From contig NZ_VBSL01000012.1 of NCBI RefSeq assembly GCF_006149005.1, positions 1-64,000 of the forward strand: 64,000 bases of DNA. The letters run 5' to 3'. Numbering within the stretch: the stretch's first letter is position 1; each line of letters starts with the position of its first letter. Positions 36,491-44,715 of this stretch are shown one piece after another. This DNA comes from Larkinella sp. C7 (GTDB lineage: Bacteria; Bacteroidota; Bacteroidia; Cytophagales; Spirosomataceae). Made by a program: the position numbers and the translations under genes. Below the pieces are notes generated by a model, which saw only the letters and a list, made by a program, of their open reading frames with translations, was not told the DNA's origin and did no database searches.

Positions 36491-36520
36491 TTGATGTTTA
36501 ACCATAAAGAAGGAAGTGTT
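36491..36520 (+). promoter_or_regulatory. Conserved leader element, copy 2
   Basis: TTGATGTTTAACCATAAAG is followed by GGAAGTGT, and the start codon comes 32 bp after the first T. It aligns with the leaders at 31567 and 48207. GGAAG here could also serve as a Shine-Dalgarno sequence. Confidence 0.6.
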
Positions 36521-36522
36521 TT

Positions 36523-36762
36523 ATGAAGAAGATTTTCAAAGTATTGTTGCTGGTGGCCGGGGTATGGCTGACGCTCCCGACGCTGTATTTATACGTCGCT
36601 TTTCCGATCATGGACGTGCTTGCCGACCAACTGGATGAACTGTCGTTGGTGGTGAATGTGGCTTTTATCGGCTTCTTTTCAACGCTCGTTGTGTGGGGCC
36701 TTTACCGCTTGTCCCTGTTGTTTACGAATCAACCCTATCAAAACGACGTCAAGCATGGATAA
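36523..36762 (+). CDS. Small two-helix phage membrane protein
   Basis: The protein has 79 residues and two membrane helices (FKVLLLVAGVWLTLPTLYLYV; VNVAFIGFFSTLVVWGLYRL), with short polar ends. It overlaps the next gene by 8 bp, so the two are probably coupled. It could be an early membrane protein acting in exclusion or host takeover; this is inference from topology alone. Confidence 0.6.
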   Translation: MKKIFKVLLLVAGVWLTLPTLYLYVAFPIMDVLADQLDELSLVVNVAFIGFFSTLVVWGLYRLSLLFTNQPYQNDVKHG

Positions 36763-37159
36763 GATGGCCGAAACGCCGAAGGCGCTGATGGGCGCTACTC
36801 CGACTGTTGCGATGGGTGCAACCAAGAAAAAGAACCTGGTGGTGGCTTACCTGCTGGAAAACATGGCGCTGACGATGCTGACCGAAATCCGGCCGAACGG
36901 CCGGGCGGCTAAACTACTGGTCGACGCGGCCAGCGAAGCCCGGCGGCAATTGATGACGGCCCACACGCCGGACGAATTTGCCCCGATCCTGACGATGAAG
37001 AACGCGGCCGTGTTGATGGCCCGGAAACTGGCCGGGTGTGAGGATGTGGAAACGCTGAACACCTGTCTGCATTACATGGAGCAGTTGAACGAAGGCAAGG
37101 TGATGATTATGGAGGACGTTGCCGATCCGGAAGCTTACGGACTCAAACCCAATCGATAG
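36755..37159 (+). CDS. Phage protein of unknown function, helical
   Basis: I use the ATG giving MDKMAETPKALMG, which overlaps the upstream stop; a longer frame runs back over the membrane protein gene but is out of frame with it. The 134-residue product is helical (VVAYLLENMALTMLTEI, GRAAKLLVDAASEARRQL) with no recognised domain. Confidence 0.6.
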   Translation: MDKMAETPKALMGATPTVAMGATKKKNLVVAYLLENMALTMLTEIRPNGRAAKLLVDAASEARRQLMTAHTPDEFAPILTMKNAAVLMARKLAGCEDVETLNTCLHYMEQLNEGKVMIMEDVADPEAYGLKPNR

Positions 37160-37163
37160 CCTC

Positions 37164-37442
37164 ATGGAAGCCACGGAAGACGTCAGGGAACGAACCGTTC
37201 CGTTGTATAGCTGGTGGAAAACGCCGGGGGACTATTACCGGGGCTTTGCCATCGTCAACAAGTTCGGAAGCAATGTCGGCGGCAAATACTGGACAACCCA
37301 CCTGCTGTTGTTGGAATGGCAGGTGGAAACGCCCGTTACCCGATCCGTTGAAGACTTTTGGGATTTGGTCGACCGGGGGCAATTGATCGCCGTAGAGCCG
37401 GTTTGGCAACCAAGCCAGGGAATGTTTCCGGATGCTGGCTGA
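37164..37442 (+). CDS. Small phage protein of unknown function
   Basis: I use the ATG giving MEATEDVRERTVPL, 4 bp after the previous stop, so 92 residues. It is rich in aromatic residues and beta-like (PLYSWWKTPGDYYRGFAIV ... TTHLLLLEWQVE). It is the last early gene before a strong terminator. Confidence 0.6.
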   Translation: MEATEDVRERTVPLYSWWKTPGDYYRGFAIVNKFGSNVGGKYWTTHLLLLEWQVETPVTRSVEDFWDLVDRGQLIAVEPVWQPSQGMFPDAG

Positions 37443-37478
37443 TACCTATAATAAATACAAAACCACAACCGCTTTTGA

Positions 37479-37502
37479 AGGCCCGATTTCGGGCCTTTTT
37501 TG
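37479..37502 (+). terminator. Terminator of the early operon
   Basis: An 8-bp stem AAGGCCCG/CGGGCCTT with loop ATTT is followed by a T run. It ends rightward early transcription before the long non-coding control region. Confidence 0.85.
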
Positions 37503-37562
37503 TTGCCTAGCCTTCCGGCTTTGGTTCCCTTCAACCCTCCGGCAAAAAACTTGCAGTTTTTT

Positions 37563-37825
37563 GTAACTTTGTAACCAAGCCCAATTTTACGGCTTATTAG
37601 TCTGGAAATCAGATGTTAAGAAGTTACAATTTTTTTGTATCAAAGTATACAAAGTTACAAAAAATAAAAAAATAGGCTTTTTGAGGGGAGCCGCCTTAAA
37701 GCGGTTTTCGGCGCTGATACAAAAAATTTTGGAATGGATACAGAATCAAAAATAATTTTGTAACATGCCAATCGACTGATAGACAGATAAATAAGGGTGC
37801 CGGTTACAACTGATACAAAGTTACA
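37563..37825. repeat. Cluster of GTTACA/TGTAAC boxes in a 750-bp non-coding control region
   Basis: Within about 260 bp at least six copies of GTTACA or its complement occur (near 37563, 37623, 37654, 37758, 37803 and 37817), several extended as GTTACAAA or preceded by GATACAAAG. TAACTTTG on either strand also matches the -7 promoter word. The region from 37443 to 38188 has no convincing gene, so it probably holds promoters, an iteron-like origin or regulator binding sites between early and late genes. Confidence 0.55.
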
Positions 37826-37900
37826 GGAATTTTCGCCCTCAGACCTGGGGCGTTTTGAGCCATCGACAGGCAGCAACGGCGACACGGCCCGGAACCGGCT

Positions 37901-38020
37901 ATGACCAAAATACAATTCTTGCCGATGGCGGACGACAGTGGGGGATACGTCCAGGCAATTCGCCCAGCATGGTCTGACCTTCAGACCAGAATAGCAAAGG
38001 AACTCGAAACTAGATGCTGA
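37901..38020 (+). CDS. Possible small ORF (39 aa) in the control region
   Basis: An ATG opens 39 codons reading MTKIQFLPMADDSGGY and ending KELETRC. The segment is locally GC-rich within an AT-rich spacer, and its amino-acid pattern is protein-like. It may be a remnant of a longer gene or a real small protein. There is no strong translation signal. Confidence 0.25.
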   Translation: MTKIQFLPMADDSGGYVQAIRPAWSDLQTRIAKELETRC

Positions 38021-38087
38021 AATTGTCAACAAATAACCGTCTGATTACTTGAGGGTTAAGACAAATTTTTGTATCTTAAAGGAATGA

Positions 38088-38113
38088 AAAACGCCCGGTG
38101 GGACGGGCGTTTT
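38088..38113. terminator. Terminator at the end of the control region
   Basis: A perfect 10-bp stem (AAAACGCCCG with CGGGCGTTTT) with a 6-nt loop has A and T flanks on both sides, so it can work in both directions. It isolates the late promoter region from upstream transcription. Confidence 0.8.
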
Positions 38114-38124
38114 CGAGTGCTATT

Positions 38125-38170
38125 CTGTTGGGCAACAGATGGATAGTTGATGTGTAAAGATACATCAACT
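38125..38170. promoter_or_regulatory. Two adjacent palindromes before the late operon (probable operators)
   Basis: CTGTTG-GG-CAACAG (38125-38138) and AGTTGATGT-N8-ACATCAACT (38145-38153 with 38162-38170) are both perfect. They end 18 bp before the start of the first late gene. They are likely binding sites of a late-gene regulator. Confidence 0.65.
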
Positions 38171-38188
38171 TTTTCCAATCTGTCAACT

Positions 38189-38689
38189 ATGACGTTCGCC
38201 GTACCTGTTAAGCCGTACATCAAAGAGTTTTTTCAGAATTCGGACGTATTTGGGCCGGAACCGATCATGGTTCGGCGAAACTCGCGGCTGGGCGAAATCA
38301 TGGCCGCCGTGTTCTCCCATTATCCGCTTCAGGATATTGATTTGGAGGAGCTTGCCCCCACGGATGTGCTGGACCCGGCCAAACTGCATTTTGCCTTGTC
38401 GTTCCCGATTCAACCTTGCCTTTTGACGGATTCCCGACTGAACCAGTTGGGCAAAGTGCTGGAAGTGATCTTTGAATTTTACGCCATCGCCTTCGTCAAG
38501 GGCCGCATGGATGTTTTCCCCTCGCTGAACGGAGCCGCCGAACGGTTTACCGAAAAACACCAGATTAACGTAGAGTCCTACACACCTGATGCGGTGCGGA
38601 AGCTGGTGGACCGGAGCCGGTCGAAGGTCGATCCGTTCTATACCAAGCTTTCGGTTCGGGAAAAAACAAACCTGTCCAAAGTTGGCTGA
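38189..38689 (+). CDS. First late-operon phage protein, unknown function
   Basis: I use the ATG giving MTFAVPVKPYIKEFF; the frame extends 14 codons upstream but into the operator palindrome. The 166-residue product has a Lys/Arg-rich end (RKLVDRSRSKVDPFYTKLSVREK). Its position directly after two palindromes and before phased TGTCCA boxes suggests a possible regulator or packaging-related role. No recognised domain supports this. Confidence 0.65.
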   Translation: MTFAVPVKPYIKEFFQNSDVFGPEPIMVRRNSRLGEIMAAVFSHYPLQDIDLEELAPTDVLDPAKLHFALSFPIQPCLLTDSRLNQLGKVLEVIFEFYAIAFVKGRMDVFPSLNGAAERFTEKHQINVESYTPDAVRKLVDRSRSKVDPFYTKLSVREKTNLSKVG

Positions 38690-38740
38690 AACCTGTCCAG
38701 TTTCGGTAAAAAGCTGTCCAATTTCGGGCGTTTTTGTCCA
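38673..38740 (+). repeat. Four TGTCCA boxes spaced 21, 21 and 20 bp
   Basis: TGTCCA occurs at 38673, 38694, 38715 and 38735, each followed by a related A/G-T-TTCGG-like tail. The spacing equals two helical turns, so all four face the same side of the DNA. The array spans the end of the preceding gene and the following gap. It is a likely protein-binding array. Confidence 0.7.
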
Positions 38741-38867
38741 ACGATTTTTGCGCTAAAAATTTGCTGCATGACCGGCCGGATGGTGACCGGTTTTGGCATA
38801 CAGCCCGACACCCGGGCAGGGTTTTTACGTCCAAGTGAATTCGGCCCGGGCGGTGTAGTTTTCCTTC

Positions 38868-39470
38868 ATGGTTTTCGACTCTCTGAATTTGATTCCGGAC
38901 GTGCTGATTCCGGTGCAACAGCCCAACGCCGGGGGGATTGCCCGGCTGCGGCTGGTTCCGGCCGATCACCTGACGCTGGTACGGCCCGAACGGTTTCCGC
39001 GCCCGGGCCTGCACGGGTATGCGGATTATACCCTGTCGGACCAGCACTTTGTTTTCCACCCGGGGGCGTCGCTGGTCGACGTCGATGTGATGCCGGACTA
39101 TGCCAGTTTTACGGAAGAAAGCCAGGCAGAAGCCAACGGCGGTTTTTACGTGCCGACCATTCAGGTGGTGATTCCGAAGGTGCGGCCGGATGTGACGATC
39201 TGGCTACAGCGTTACCGGCTGGTGAAGTGGGTGGCATTGATCCGGGACCGGAACGGCCTGTGCCGGTGCGTCGGGACGCCCGAACAACCGCTTTCGATGG
39301 CCGTCAGCCAGGCAACCGGCAACGGCCAGAACGGACGGAGCCAAACAGCCCTGACGTTTTCAACATCGGTAGAACAACCAGCCTATTATGTAACCGGCAT
39401 TGAAAACGAAGACCTGTTTGCCGCCATGCCTGATTTTGACGAATCCTTCAGCTTTGATTTCAACTCCTAA
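38868..39470 (+). CDS. Phage structural protein of unknown function
   Basis: The protein has 200 residues, is mixed alpha/beta and lacks membrane segments. It has beta-rich stretches (GIARLRLVPADHLTLVRPE, FYVPTIQVVIPKVRPDVTIWL) and an acidic tail (MPDFDESFSFDFNS). It ends 10 bp before the tail fibre gene, so it probably belongs to the tail tip or baseplate. A competing overlapping frame in the same strand was rejected. Confidence 0.6.
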   Translation: MVFDSLNLIPDVLIPVQQPNAGGIARLRLVPADHLTLVRPERFPRPGLHGYADYTLSDQHFVFHPGASLVDVDVMPDYASFTEESQAEANGGFYVPTIQVVIPKVRPDVTIWLQRYRLVKWVALIRDRNGLCRCVGTPEQPLSMAVSQATGNGQNGRSQTALTFSTSVEQPAYYVTGIENEDLFAAMPDFDESFSFDFNS

Positions 39471-39480
39471 TTTTTTAGAC

Positions 39481-41196
39481 ATGGCAATTGATACCAATGC
39501 GATTAAGGCGATGATCGACGCCGGAATTATCAGTGCACCGCCTGCGCGGGTGAACAATGTGGCAACGGTGCGGGCGTTTCTGAAAGCCTTTGTGGACCTG
39601 TTGGCCGCCCAGGACTATACGCCGTCGCACAACTGGAACGGAACCCAACTCCGCTTTACGCTCCCGAATGGGGTTAACGGTGCATACGTCGATCTGAGGG
39701 GGGCAACCGGCGCACAGGGGCCAAAGGGTGACCCGGGGACGTTGACAAACAGTGCAATTCCGGCCCGAACGACCCCCATCAATCAGCCTCTAGACAAAAT
39801 TGTCGTGCAACGAGCTGATGGCGTACTGGAAAAGGTGACCCTCTATCAACTGGCCGGGGGCACGCCCCTGGTGACGGGCAATCTGGTGGCCAATGGCAAC
39901 GGCGAATTCGGCGATACGAGCAACATGCTGCCCGACAACCCCGCCAAACTCAGCTTCGACCCCACCCAGATTTCCCTGGCCGGTGGCAAAGGAGCCTTCC
40001 GATGGACCGGTGCACAAGGTAGTTTGCTGACCGTCGATAAGATTGCCGTCAATCTATTGCGTCGCCTGCGGATTTCGGTCGTGGCCCGCACCGGCGATGC
40101 CAATGGCGCTAATTACGATGCCAATGCCCGAACTTATTTTGGACTGCAATGCCTGGATGCTGACGGCCTCTCCATCGCTCCGCACAATTTCGCCAAAGTT
40201 AGTGGGGCGGCCTTGACCACGCTGGCCACGGCGCTGAATCCGGGTGACACGACCCTAACGCTAACCAGTGCTGCGGGTTGGTACAATGGCTCGAATGCGG
40301 CTTCGCGGGGCTTTGCCTGGTATCCGTATGTGAATGCTCAGGGCCAGGTCTTTCCCGACTACGGGTATTCCCGCAACAACACCTTCGACAAAGGGCTCAG
40401 TGGCGGAGCCTGGGCCGCTGGCGGCATTGCAGGCAATGTGATCACCTTGTCGGTACCCTGGGCCGGACCAGCCCTGGCGGCTGGCACTAAAATCGCCAAT
40501 GTGTTCTCCGGCGGAACGTTTATGTATTCGTCGGTTTTGAACAATGCCCATGTACCCAATACCTGGACTTCCTATGAAGCCTACGTGCAGGGCGTGAATC
40601 CGGGATCGACCGAAGATGGTAGCAACCTGATGTTCCGCCCCGGCACGGCTTTCATCAAGCCCCTGCTGCTGATCAATTACAACAATCCGGCCCTGACGAC
40701 TACCTTTTATTTTATGATGCTGGACGTGCGGGAGTCGGGCTTCGACCTGGCCACGTTGCTGGCCGGAGCGAACACCTACTCGGGTAATAACACCTTTTCG
40801 GGGGCCAATTCATTTTCCGGCGAAACCTCAATCAAGCGCCTGATTGCGTCGGGCAGTGCGCCCAGCATTGCCGCCAATGCGGTCAACTCGACCGGAGCCG
40901 GAGCGGGGGCAACGGCCAGCATCGGGGCGGGTTCGACTGACCTGGCCGGTACACTGACGATTGTGACGGGGACAACCCCTGGTACGAATGTGATCTTTGC
41001 CACCCTCACGTTTGCCCAGGCGATGGCGGCCGCGCCGAAAGCGGTGATTCTAACAGCCCGAAACAACCAGACGGGCATGAGCATCGGGCGGTTTTTTGTG
41101 GGTACCAAATCCACTACAGGCTTTACGCTCAACGCTACCGACTCGGGGCCAGCCGCCAACACCACCTTTCAATTCGACTATATCGTAATTGCTTAA
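39481..41196 (+). CDS. Phage tail fibre with short collagen-like segment
   Basis: I use the ATG giving MAIDTNAIKAMIDAG, 10 bp after the previous stop; the frame is open 27 codons further back inside the preceding gene. Of 571 residues, the N-terminal region contains the collagen-like run GATGAQGPKGDPG (about 80-92), typical of phage fibre shafts. The rest is Ala/Gly/Thr/Asn-rich beta structure. Near the end lies a repeat ANTYSGNNTFSGANSFSG and a C-terminal tip domain (LTFAQAMAAAPKAVILTARN) as in other fibres. The protein probably determines host-receptor binding. Confidence 0.82.
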   Translation: MAIDTNAIKAMIDAGIISAPPARVNNVATVRAFLKAFVDLLAAQDYTPSHNWNGTQLRFTLPNGVNGAYVDLRGATGAQGPKGDPGTLTNSAIPARTTPINQPLDKIVVQRADGVLEKVTLYQLAGGTPLVTGNLVANGNGEFGDTSNMLPDNPAKLSFDPTQISLAGGKGAFRWTGAQGSLLTVDKIAVNLLRRLRISVVARTGDANGANYDANARTYFGLQCLDADGLSIAPHNFAKVSGAALTTLATALNPGDTTLTLTSAAGWYNGSNAASRGFAWYPYVNAQGQVFPDYGYSRNNTFDKGLSGGAWAAGGIAGNVITLSVPWAGPALAAGTKIANVFSGGTFMYSSVLNNAHVPNTWTSYEAYVQGVNPGSTEDGSNLMFRPGTAFIKPLLLINYNNPALTTTFYFMMLDVRESGFDLATLLAGANTYSGNNTFSGANSFSGETSIKRLIASGSAPSIAANAVNSTGAGAGATASIGAGSTDLAGTLTIVTGTTPGTNVIFATLTFAQAMAAAPKAVILTARNNQTGMSIGRFFVGTKSTTGFTLNATDSGPAANTTFQFDYIVIA

Positions 41197-41198
41197 CT

Positions 41199-41708
41199 AT
41201 GGAAACATCGTTGTTAAAACAGTATGGGTTGCTGGTATCATCAACCGGGGCTATTGTGGGAATTGAATTACCGGTAACAGGAAGTTCGTTACTGGCCGAA
41301 GGCACGCAACGGCGCGTTCGGCTGAAACGAATGTCTTTTGATGAAGACCTGGAAATCACGGCGTTATTTGAAATGCGGGTGGTGGATCAGGACGGCAAGG
41401 ATTTGTTTGACTTCTACAATCAGGATACCACTCTTCCCCCTATGGTGACCCGGGAACGCCTGTCGCGGGTACAGCCAATTGAGATTCCGCGAACGACCCG
41501 GGGTTCCTTCCGGGATGCGAAGACGGGGGAACTGGTTTCCTCCGACGCGTTGAACGCCATTCCGGAAGTACAATTTTTCCAGTCTATGGCACTGGTGCAT
41601 CTGAAAGCCCAGGGATTGCCGTTGACGGGCAAGGAACCTTACCTGGTCGTGGTGTATTTAATGCTGGCCAACATCATCCGCGAAAAAGATGCCCGGAGCG
41701 AGTTCTGA
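41199..41708 (+). CDS. Phage protein of unknown function
   Basis: The protein has 169 residues and begins 3 bp after the fibre stop. It is soluble and mixed alpha/beta, with an acidic middle (FDEDLEITALFEMRVVDQDGKDLF). The position after the fibre is often held by fibre assembly chaperones or tail-tip proteins. No family is recognised. Confidence 0.6.
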   Translation: METSLLKQYGLLVSSTGAIVGIELPVTGSSLLAEGTQRRVRLKRMSFDEDLEITALFEMRVVDQDGKDLFDFYNQDTTLPPMVTRERLSRVQPIEIPRTTRGSFRDAKTGELVSSDALNAIPEVQFFQSMALVHLKAQGLPLTGKEPYLVVVYLMLANIIREKDARSEF

Positions 41709-41709
41709 A

Positions 41710-42093
41710 ATGGAAAATCAGGTCGTCGTACGCTACCGGGAGGAAGATCCCGACAAGCCGGATCGGTGGATGGTGATGGAGCCGATCCGGTATCAAACCG
41801 CCATCGGAGAAGTAACCATTCCGAGGGGCTATGTTACCGATTTTGCCAGTGTCCCCGTGTGGTTATGGGGATTATTTCCGCCGATTGGGCGGCACAACCG
41901 GGCAAGTCTGTTGCACGACTTTTGGTATGACAACCGGTTGGGAGAAAATGACTTTGGAATGGAGAACGCCCGGTTGCTGGCCGACCGGGAATTCTGGTTC
42001 AGGCTCAACGAAGCCGAACCAAACCGCAAGTTTCGAAACCGGTTGATGTACCTGGCTTGCCGGTGGTTCGGACGGCAATGGTGGGTTGAATAG
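41710..42093 (+). CDS. DUF1353 family phage protein
   Basis: I use the ATG giving MENQVVVRYREEDPD, directly after the preceding stop. The 127-residue protein contains IPRGYVTDFASVPVWLWGLFP and RASLLHDFWYD, the two conserved blocks of DUF1353. This family is common in phage late regions, but its function is unknown; the conserved D, H and D residues suggest a hydrolase-like site. Confidence 0.8.
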   Translation: MENQVVVRYREEDPDKPDRWMVMEPIRYQTAIGEVTIPRGYVTDFASVPVWLWGLFPPIGRHNRASLLHDFWYDNRLGENDFGMENARLLADREFWFRLNEAEPNRKFRNRLMYLACRWFGRQWWVE

Positions 42094-42153
42094 TGTCCTA
42101 TTTGCTTCTTACAAGGTCCAGTATCGTTGCAGCATCTTATTAAACCTGCTCCG

Positions 42154-43044
42154 ATGCTGGACCAACTTATTTCTACTGTTTGGGCGCTGCACCCTACGTT
42201 TCATGACCGAATGGCGGCAATTGCCGTTCGTCGGATTCAACAGGGATTACCCCCGTTTGAAGTCAGCCAGGACAAAAAAAAGCCGTATGTAGTCGGCTTC
42301 GAAGATGATGAAGACGGCGTTGAACCGGGCATTGAGATCGGGGCGGCTTCCTACGGCTACAGTCGTTTGGTGAAAGCAGAAACCGAATCGGGGAGTGTGG
42401 TGGTGTTGCCGATGATCGGGGCCATCACGCGCTACGGTGATTTGTGCAGTTGGGGAGCGGAAGACTACGCGCAATGGATCGTGGAAGCCAATCAGGATAA
42501 GGCTGTGTCGGCTATTGTGCTGGAAATGAACGGTCCGGGCGGTTCGGTGGACGGTATCGAAATGCTCGGGGAAGTTGTTCGTTCGTCCGAAAAACCCATC
42601 ATTGCGTACGTGGCCGGGTGGGCCGCGTCGGCCCATTTCTGGATTGCCAGCCAGGCCCGGGGCATTATGCTCGAATCGAACACCACTACTTCCGTGGGTA
42701 GTATCGGGGTGTTGGCGGTTCACGTCGACGCGTCGAAATTCTACGAAAAAGAAGGCTTCAAAGTAACCATCATCCGATCCGACGGCAGCGATGACAAAGC
42801 CCGCTTCAACGATGTCGAACCGCTGACCGACGACCTGTTGGCCGAAATCAAAGCCGAGTTGCAGCCGATCAAAGAAACTTTCATTGCCAAAGTAAAAGCC
42901 GGACGACCCGGCGTTGATGCGTCAGTTTTCAGCGGCAAAATGTATCCGGGCGGGGAAGCGATAAACCTGAAGTTAGCCGACCGGATCGGCTACTTGGCCG
43001 ATTCTATTGCCTGGGCGAACGAACTAGCGCAAAAAGTCGCCTAA
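42154..43044 (+). CDS. S49 (SppA-like) prohead protease
   Basis: I use the ATG giving MLDQLISTVWALHPTF; the frame is open nine codons further from a TTG. Of 296 residues, the fold shows NGPGGSVDGIEMLGEV and the nucleophile in VAGWAASAHFWIASQARG (Ser near 159), followed by SNTTTSVGSIGVLAVH. In many phages an S49 protease matures the capsid shell. It is directly followed by a scaffold-like and a major capsid gene, so the prohead role is well supported by context. Confidence 0.88.
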   Translation: MLDQLISTVWALHPTFHDRMAAIAVRRIQQGLPPFEVSQDKKKPYVVGFEDDEDGVEPGIEIGAASYGYSRLVKAETESGSVVVLPMIGAITRYGDLCSWGAEDYAQWIVEANQDKAVSAIVLEMNGPGGSVDGIEMLGEVVRSSEKPIIAYVAGWAASAHFWIASQARGIMLESNTTTSVGSIGVLAVHVDASKFYEKEGFKVTIIRSDGSDDKARFNDVEPLTDDLLAEIKAELQPIKETFIAKVKAGRPGVDASVFSGKMYPGGEAINLKLADRIGYLADSIAWANELAQKVA

Positions 43045-43080
43045 ATATTTCACTGTATTCACTTTCAATTACTTATAGCC

Positions 43081-43563
43081 ATGAAAAAAGTCCAAATCAG
43101 TATCCGGGATTTGTTCCGTAGCAAAGCGTCGGAAGAAAAAAAGACGGAGCAAACCACCACGACCCAAACCGAAGAAGCGACCGAATCCACGTCGGCAGAA
43201 TCCACGGCCGATGATGAATCCGACGCTGACGAATCGGAATCCGAATCCACGGCGGTCGACGAAACGGAAGAAACGACCACGGAGGGCGAAACGACATCCG
43301 CCGAAGCCATGGCCGACAAAGGCCAGGTGCAGGTAAAAGAAATGAGCCTGACGGCGTACAACCAACTCGTGGCCGGTGCCAAAGCCTGGAACGAAAACAA
43401 AGACCGTTTTGCGGCTCTATTGAAGTGGGAAGCCGCCATCAAAAGCGTCGGCGGGAAGGGTGCGGCTGTGGATCAGAACACGCAAAACGGCAAAACCAAG
43501 CCGGGTGTACTGGATCAGCCCTGGAACCGGGCCGCGATGAAAGCCGCCGGGAAAGCGGAATAA
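43081..43563 (+). CDS. Acidic scaffold-like protein
   Basis: The protein has 160 residues. Residues about 20-75 are almost entirely Glu, Asp, Thr and Ser, followed by a helical Ala/Lys-rich tail (YNQLVAGAKAWNENKDRFAALL). A low-complexity acidic protein between the prohead protease and the capsid gene is the usual profile of a scaffold or delta domain. The call rests on composition and position, not homology. Confidence 0.6.
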   Translation: MKKVQISIRDLFRSKASEEKKTEQTTTTQTEEATESTSAESTADDESDADESESESTAVDETEETTTEGETTSAEAMADKGQVQVKEMSLTAYNQLVAGAKAWNENKDRFAALLKWEAAIKSVGGKGAAVDQNTQNGKTKPGVLDQPWNRAAMKAAGKAE

Positions 43564-43644
43564 TCGTCCTACGGTTTACGGCCCGGATCGGCAACCTTCA
43601 ACGTCTCAAACAAAGCTTTTTTCCAATCAATCAACTCTCATTGT

Positions 43645-44631
43645 ATGAGCGCACTTAATCTTACTGCGTTGGCCGCTTCGTTGGAAACCTACGCCCGCGA
43701 CAACCAGGAACACATTTTTACCCGGGCGCTGATTCCGGGCCTGGAAGGCGTCGAAGGTTCGCCGATCGTGCCGATTGCCGAATACATGACTATGATGCAG
43801 GCCACGGACGAAGTGGTGCTGACCAACCTGGAAGTGGGCGACGTGTTGCAGCCGGGCGGCAAAGACACCTTCAACCCCACGGCCAACGCCGTCAACTTCA
43901 AACCGCGAATCGGCAAGGTTCGGCAAGCCAAAGTGGATTTGCAGTTCCTGCACACGAAAATTGTAGCCCTGTACAAGTCGTACATGGGTCAGGTTCGGGC
44001 CAAAAGGATTGATCCCGAGCAAATTCCGTTTGAAGAGTACATCACCGCCCGGCTATTGGCCCGGGTTCAGGAAAACATCCGGGTCAAAACCCTGTATAAC
44101 GGGGTGTACAATGCCGCCGGATCGAGTCCGCTGGATGTGAATGACGGCTTAAAAACCCAACTCCTGGCCGCCATTGCCGGGGGGGATGTGCCGGCCGGAA
44201 ACATCATCGACACGGCGGTGTTGTCGGCGACCAACGCGGTGGGTGAACTCGAAAAAATCATTGCTGGAATTCCCGACGCGGAGTTCTACGCCGGTGATCT
44301 GATTTGCGTATGCAGCCGGACGGTGAAGGATTTCTACGAGAAAGATTACCGGACCCGCTACGGTTCGTTGCCCTACAACCAAAGCCAGTTGAAACCCAAC
44401 ATTGTGGGAACCGACATTCCGTTCGTGGTGGAGCCTGGTTTGTCGGGCTTCAACCGGCCGATTTTCACGGTTCGGGGTAACCTGGTGTATCTGTATGACG
44501 ACCTGAGCGGAGCGGACACGCTGGCGGTCGATTACAACAAACGGAACCGCGACATAGCCTGGATGATGGATTGCCAGGTGGGGGCCGGTATCGCGGTAGC
44601 CGAGCAAATCTGGACGAACGACAACGCGTAA
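43645..44631 (+). CDS. Major capsid protein
   Basis: The protein has 328 residues with typical HK97-like features: an N-terminal helical arm (MSALNLTALAASLETYARDN), a spine-helix region and C-terminal beta strands (FVVEPGLSGFNRPIFTVRGNL, DYNKRNRDIAWMMD). It sits immediately after protease and scaffold-like genes and before a tail-type gene. Length and order support major capsid protein; I have no motif more specific than the overall pattern. Confidence 0.75.
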   Translation: MSALNLTALAASLETYARDNQEHIFTRALIPGLEGVEGSPIVPIAEYMTMMQATDEVVLTNLEVGDVLQPGGKDTFNPTANAVNFKPRIGKVRQAKVDLQFLHTKIVALYKSYMGQVRAKRIDPEQIPFEEYITARLLARVQENIRVKTLYNGVYNAAGSSPLDVNDGLKTQLLAAIAGGDVPAGNIIDTAVLSATNAVGELEKIIAGIPDAEFYAGDLICVCSRTVKDFYEKDYRTRYGSLPYNQSQLKPNIVGTDIPFVVEPGLSGFNRPIFTVRGNLVYLYDDLSGADTLAVDYNKRNRDIAWMMDCQVGAGIAVAEQIWTNDNA

Positions 44632-44715
44632 GACTTCCTGCTGCTAACGCCGGGCCTGGGCGAACAGACCCGGCAATTCTTCAATCAATTCATTCAACTT
44701 CAACTTTTTCAACTC

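Noticed and set aside
37655-38032. 125-codon minus-strand frame in the control region
   Set aside because: Amino-acid pattern is random, it runs through repeat boxes, and no start signal is visible.
38768-39403. 211-codon plus-strand frame overlapping the structural gene at 38868
   Set aside because: Composition is very rich in Arg/Gly/Ala, as expected for a shifted frame of GC-rich coding DNA; the other frame has a protein-like pattern and fits its neighbours.
39700-39760. Collagen-like Gly-x-y run as sign of a eukaryotic or adhesin gene
   Set aside because: Short collagen-like shafts are routine in phage fibres, and the gene sits in the late operon.
42154-43044. Host signal peptide peptidase SppA
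   Set aside because: The S49 core is clear, but lack of a membrane helix and position before scaffold and capsid genes point to a prohead protease.
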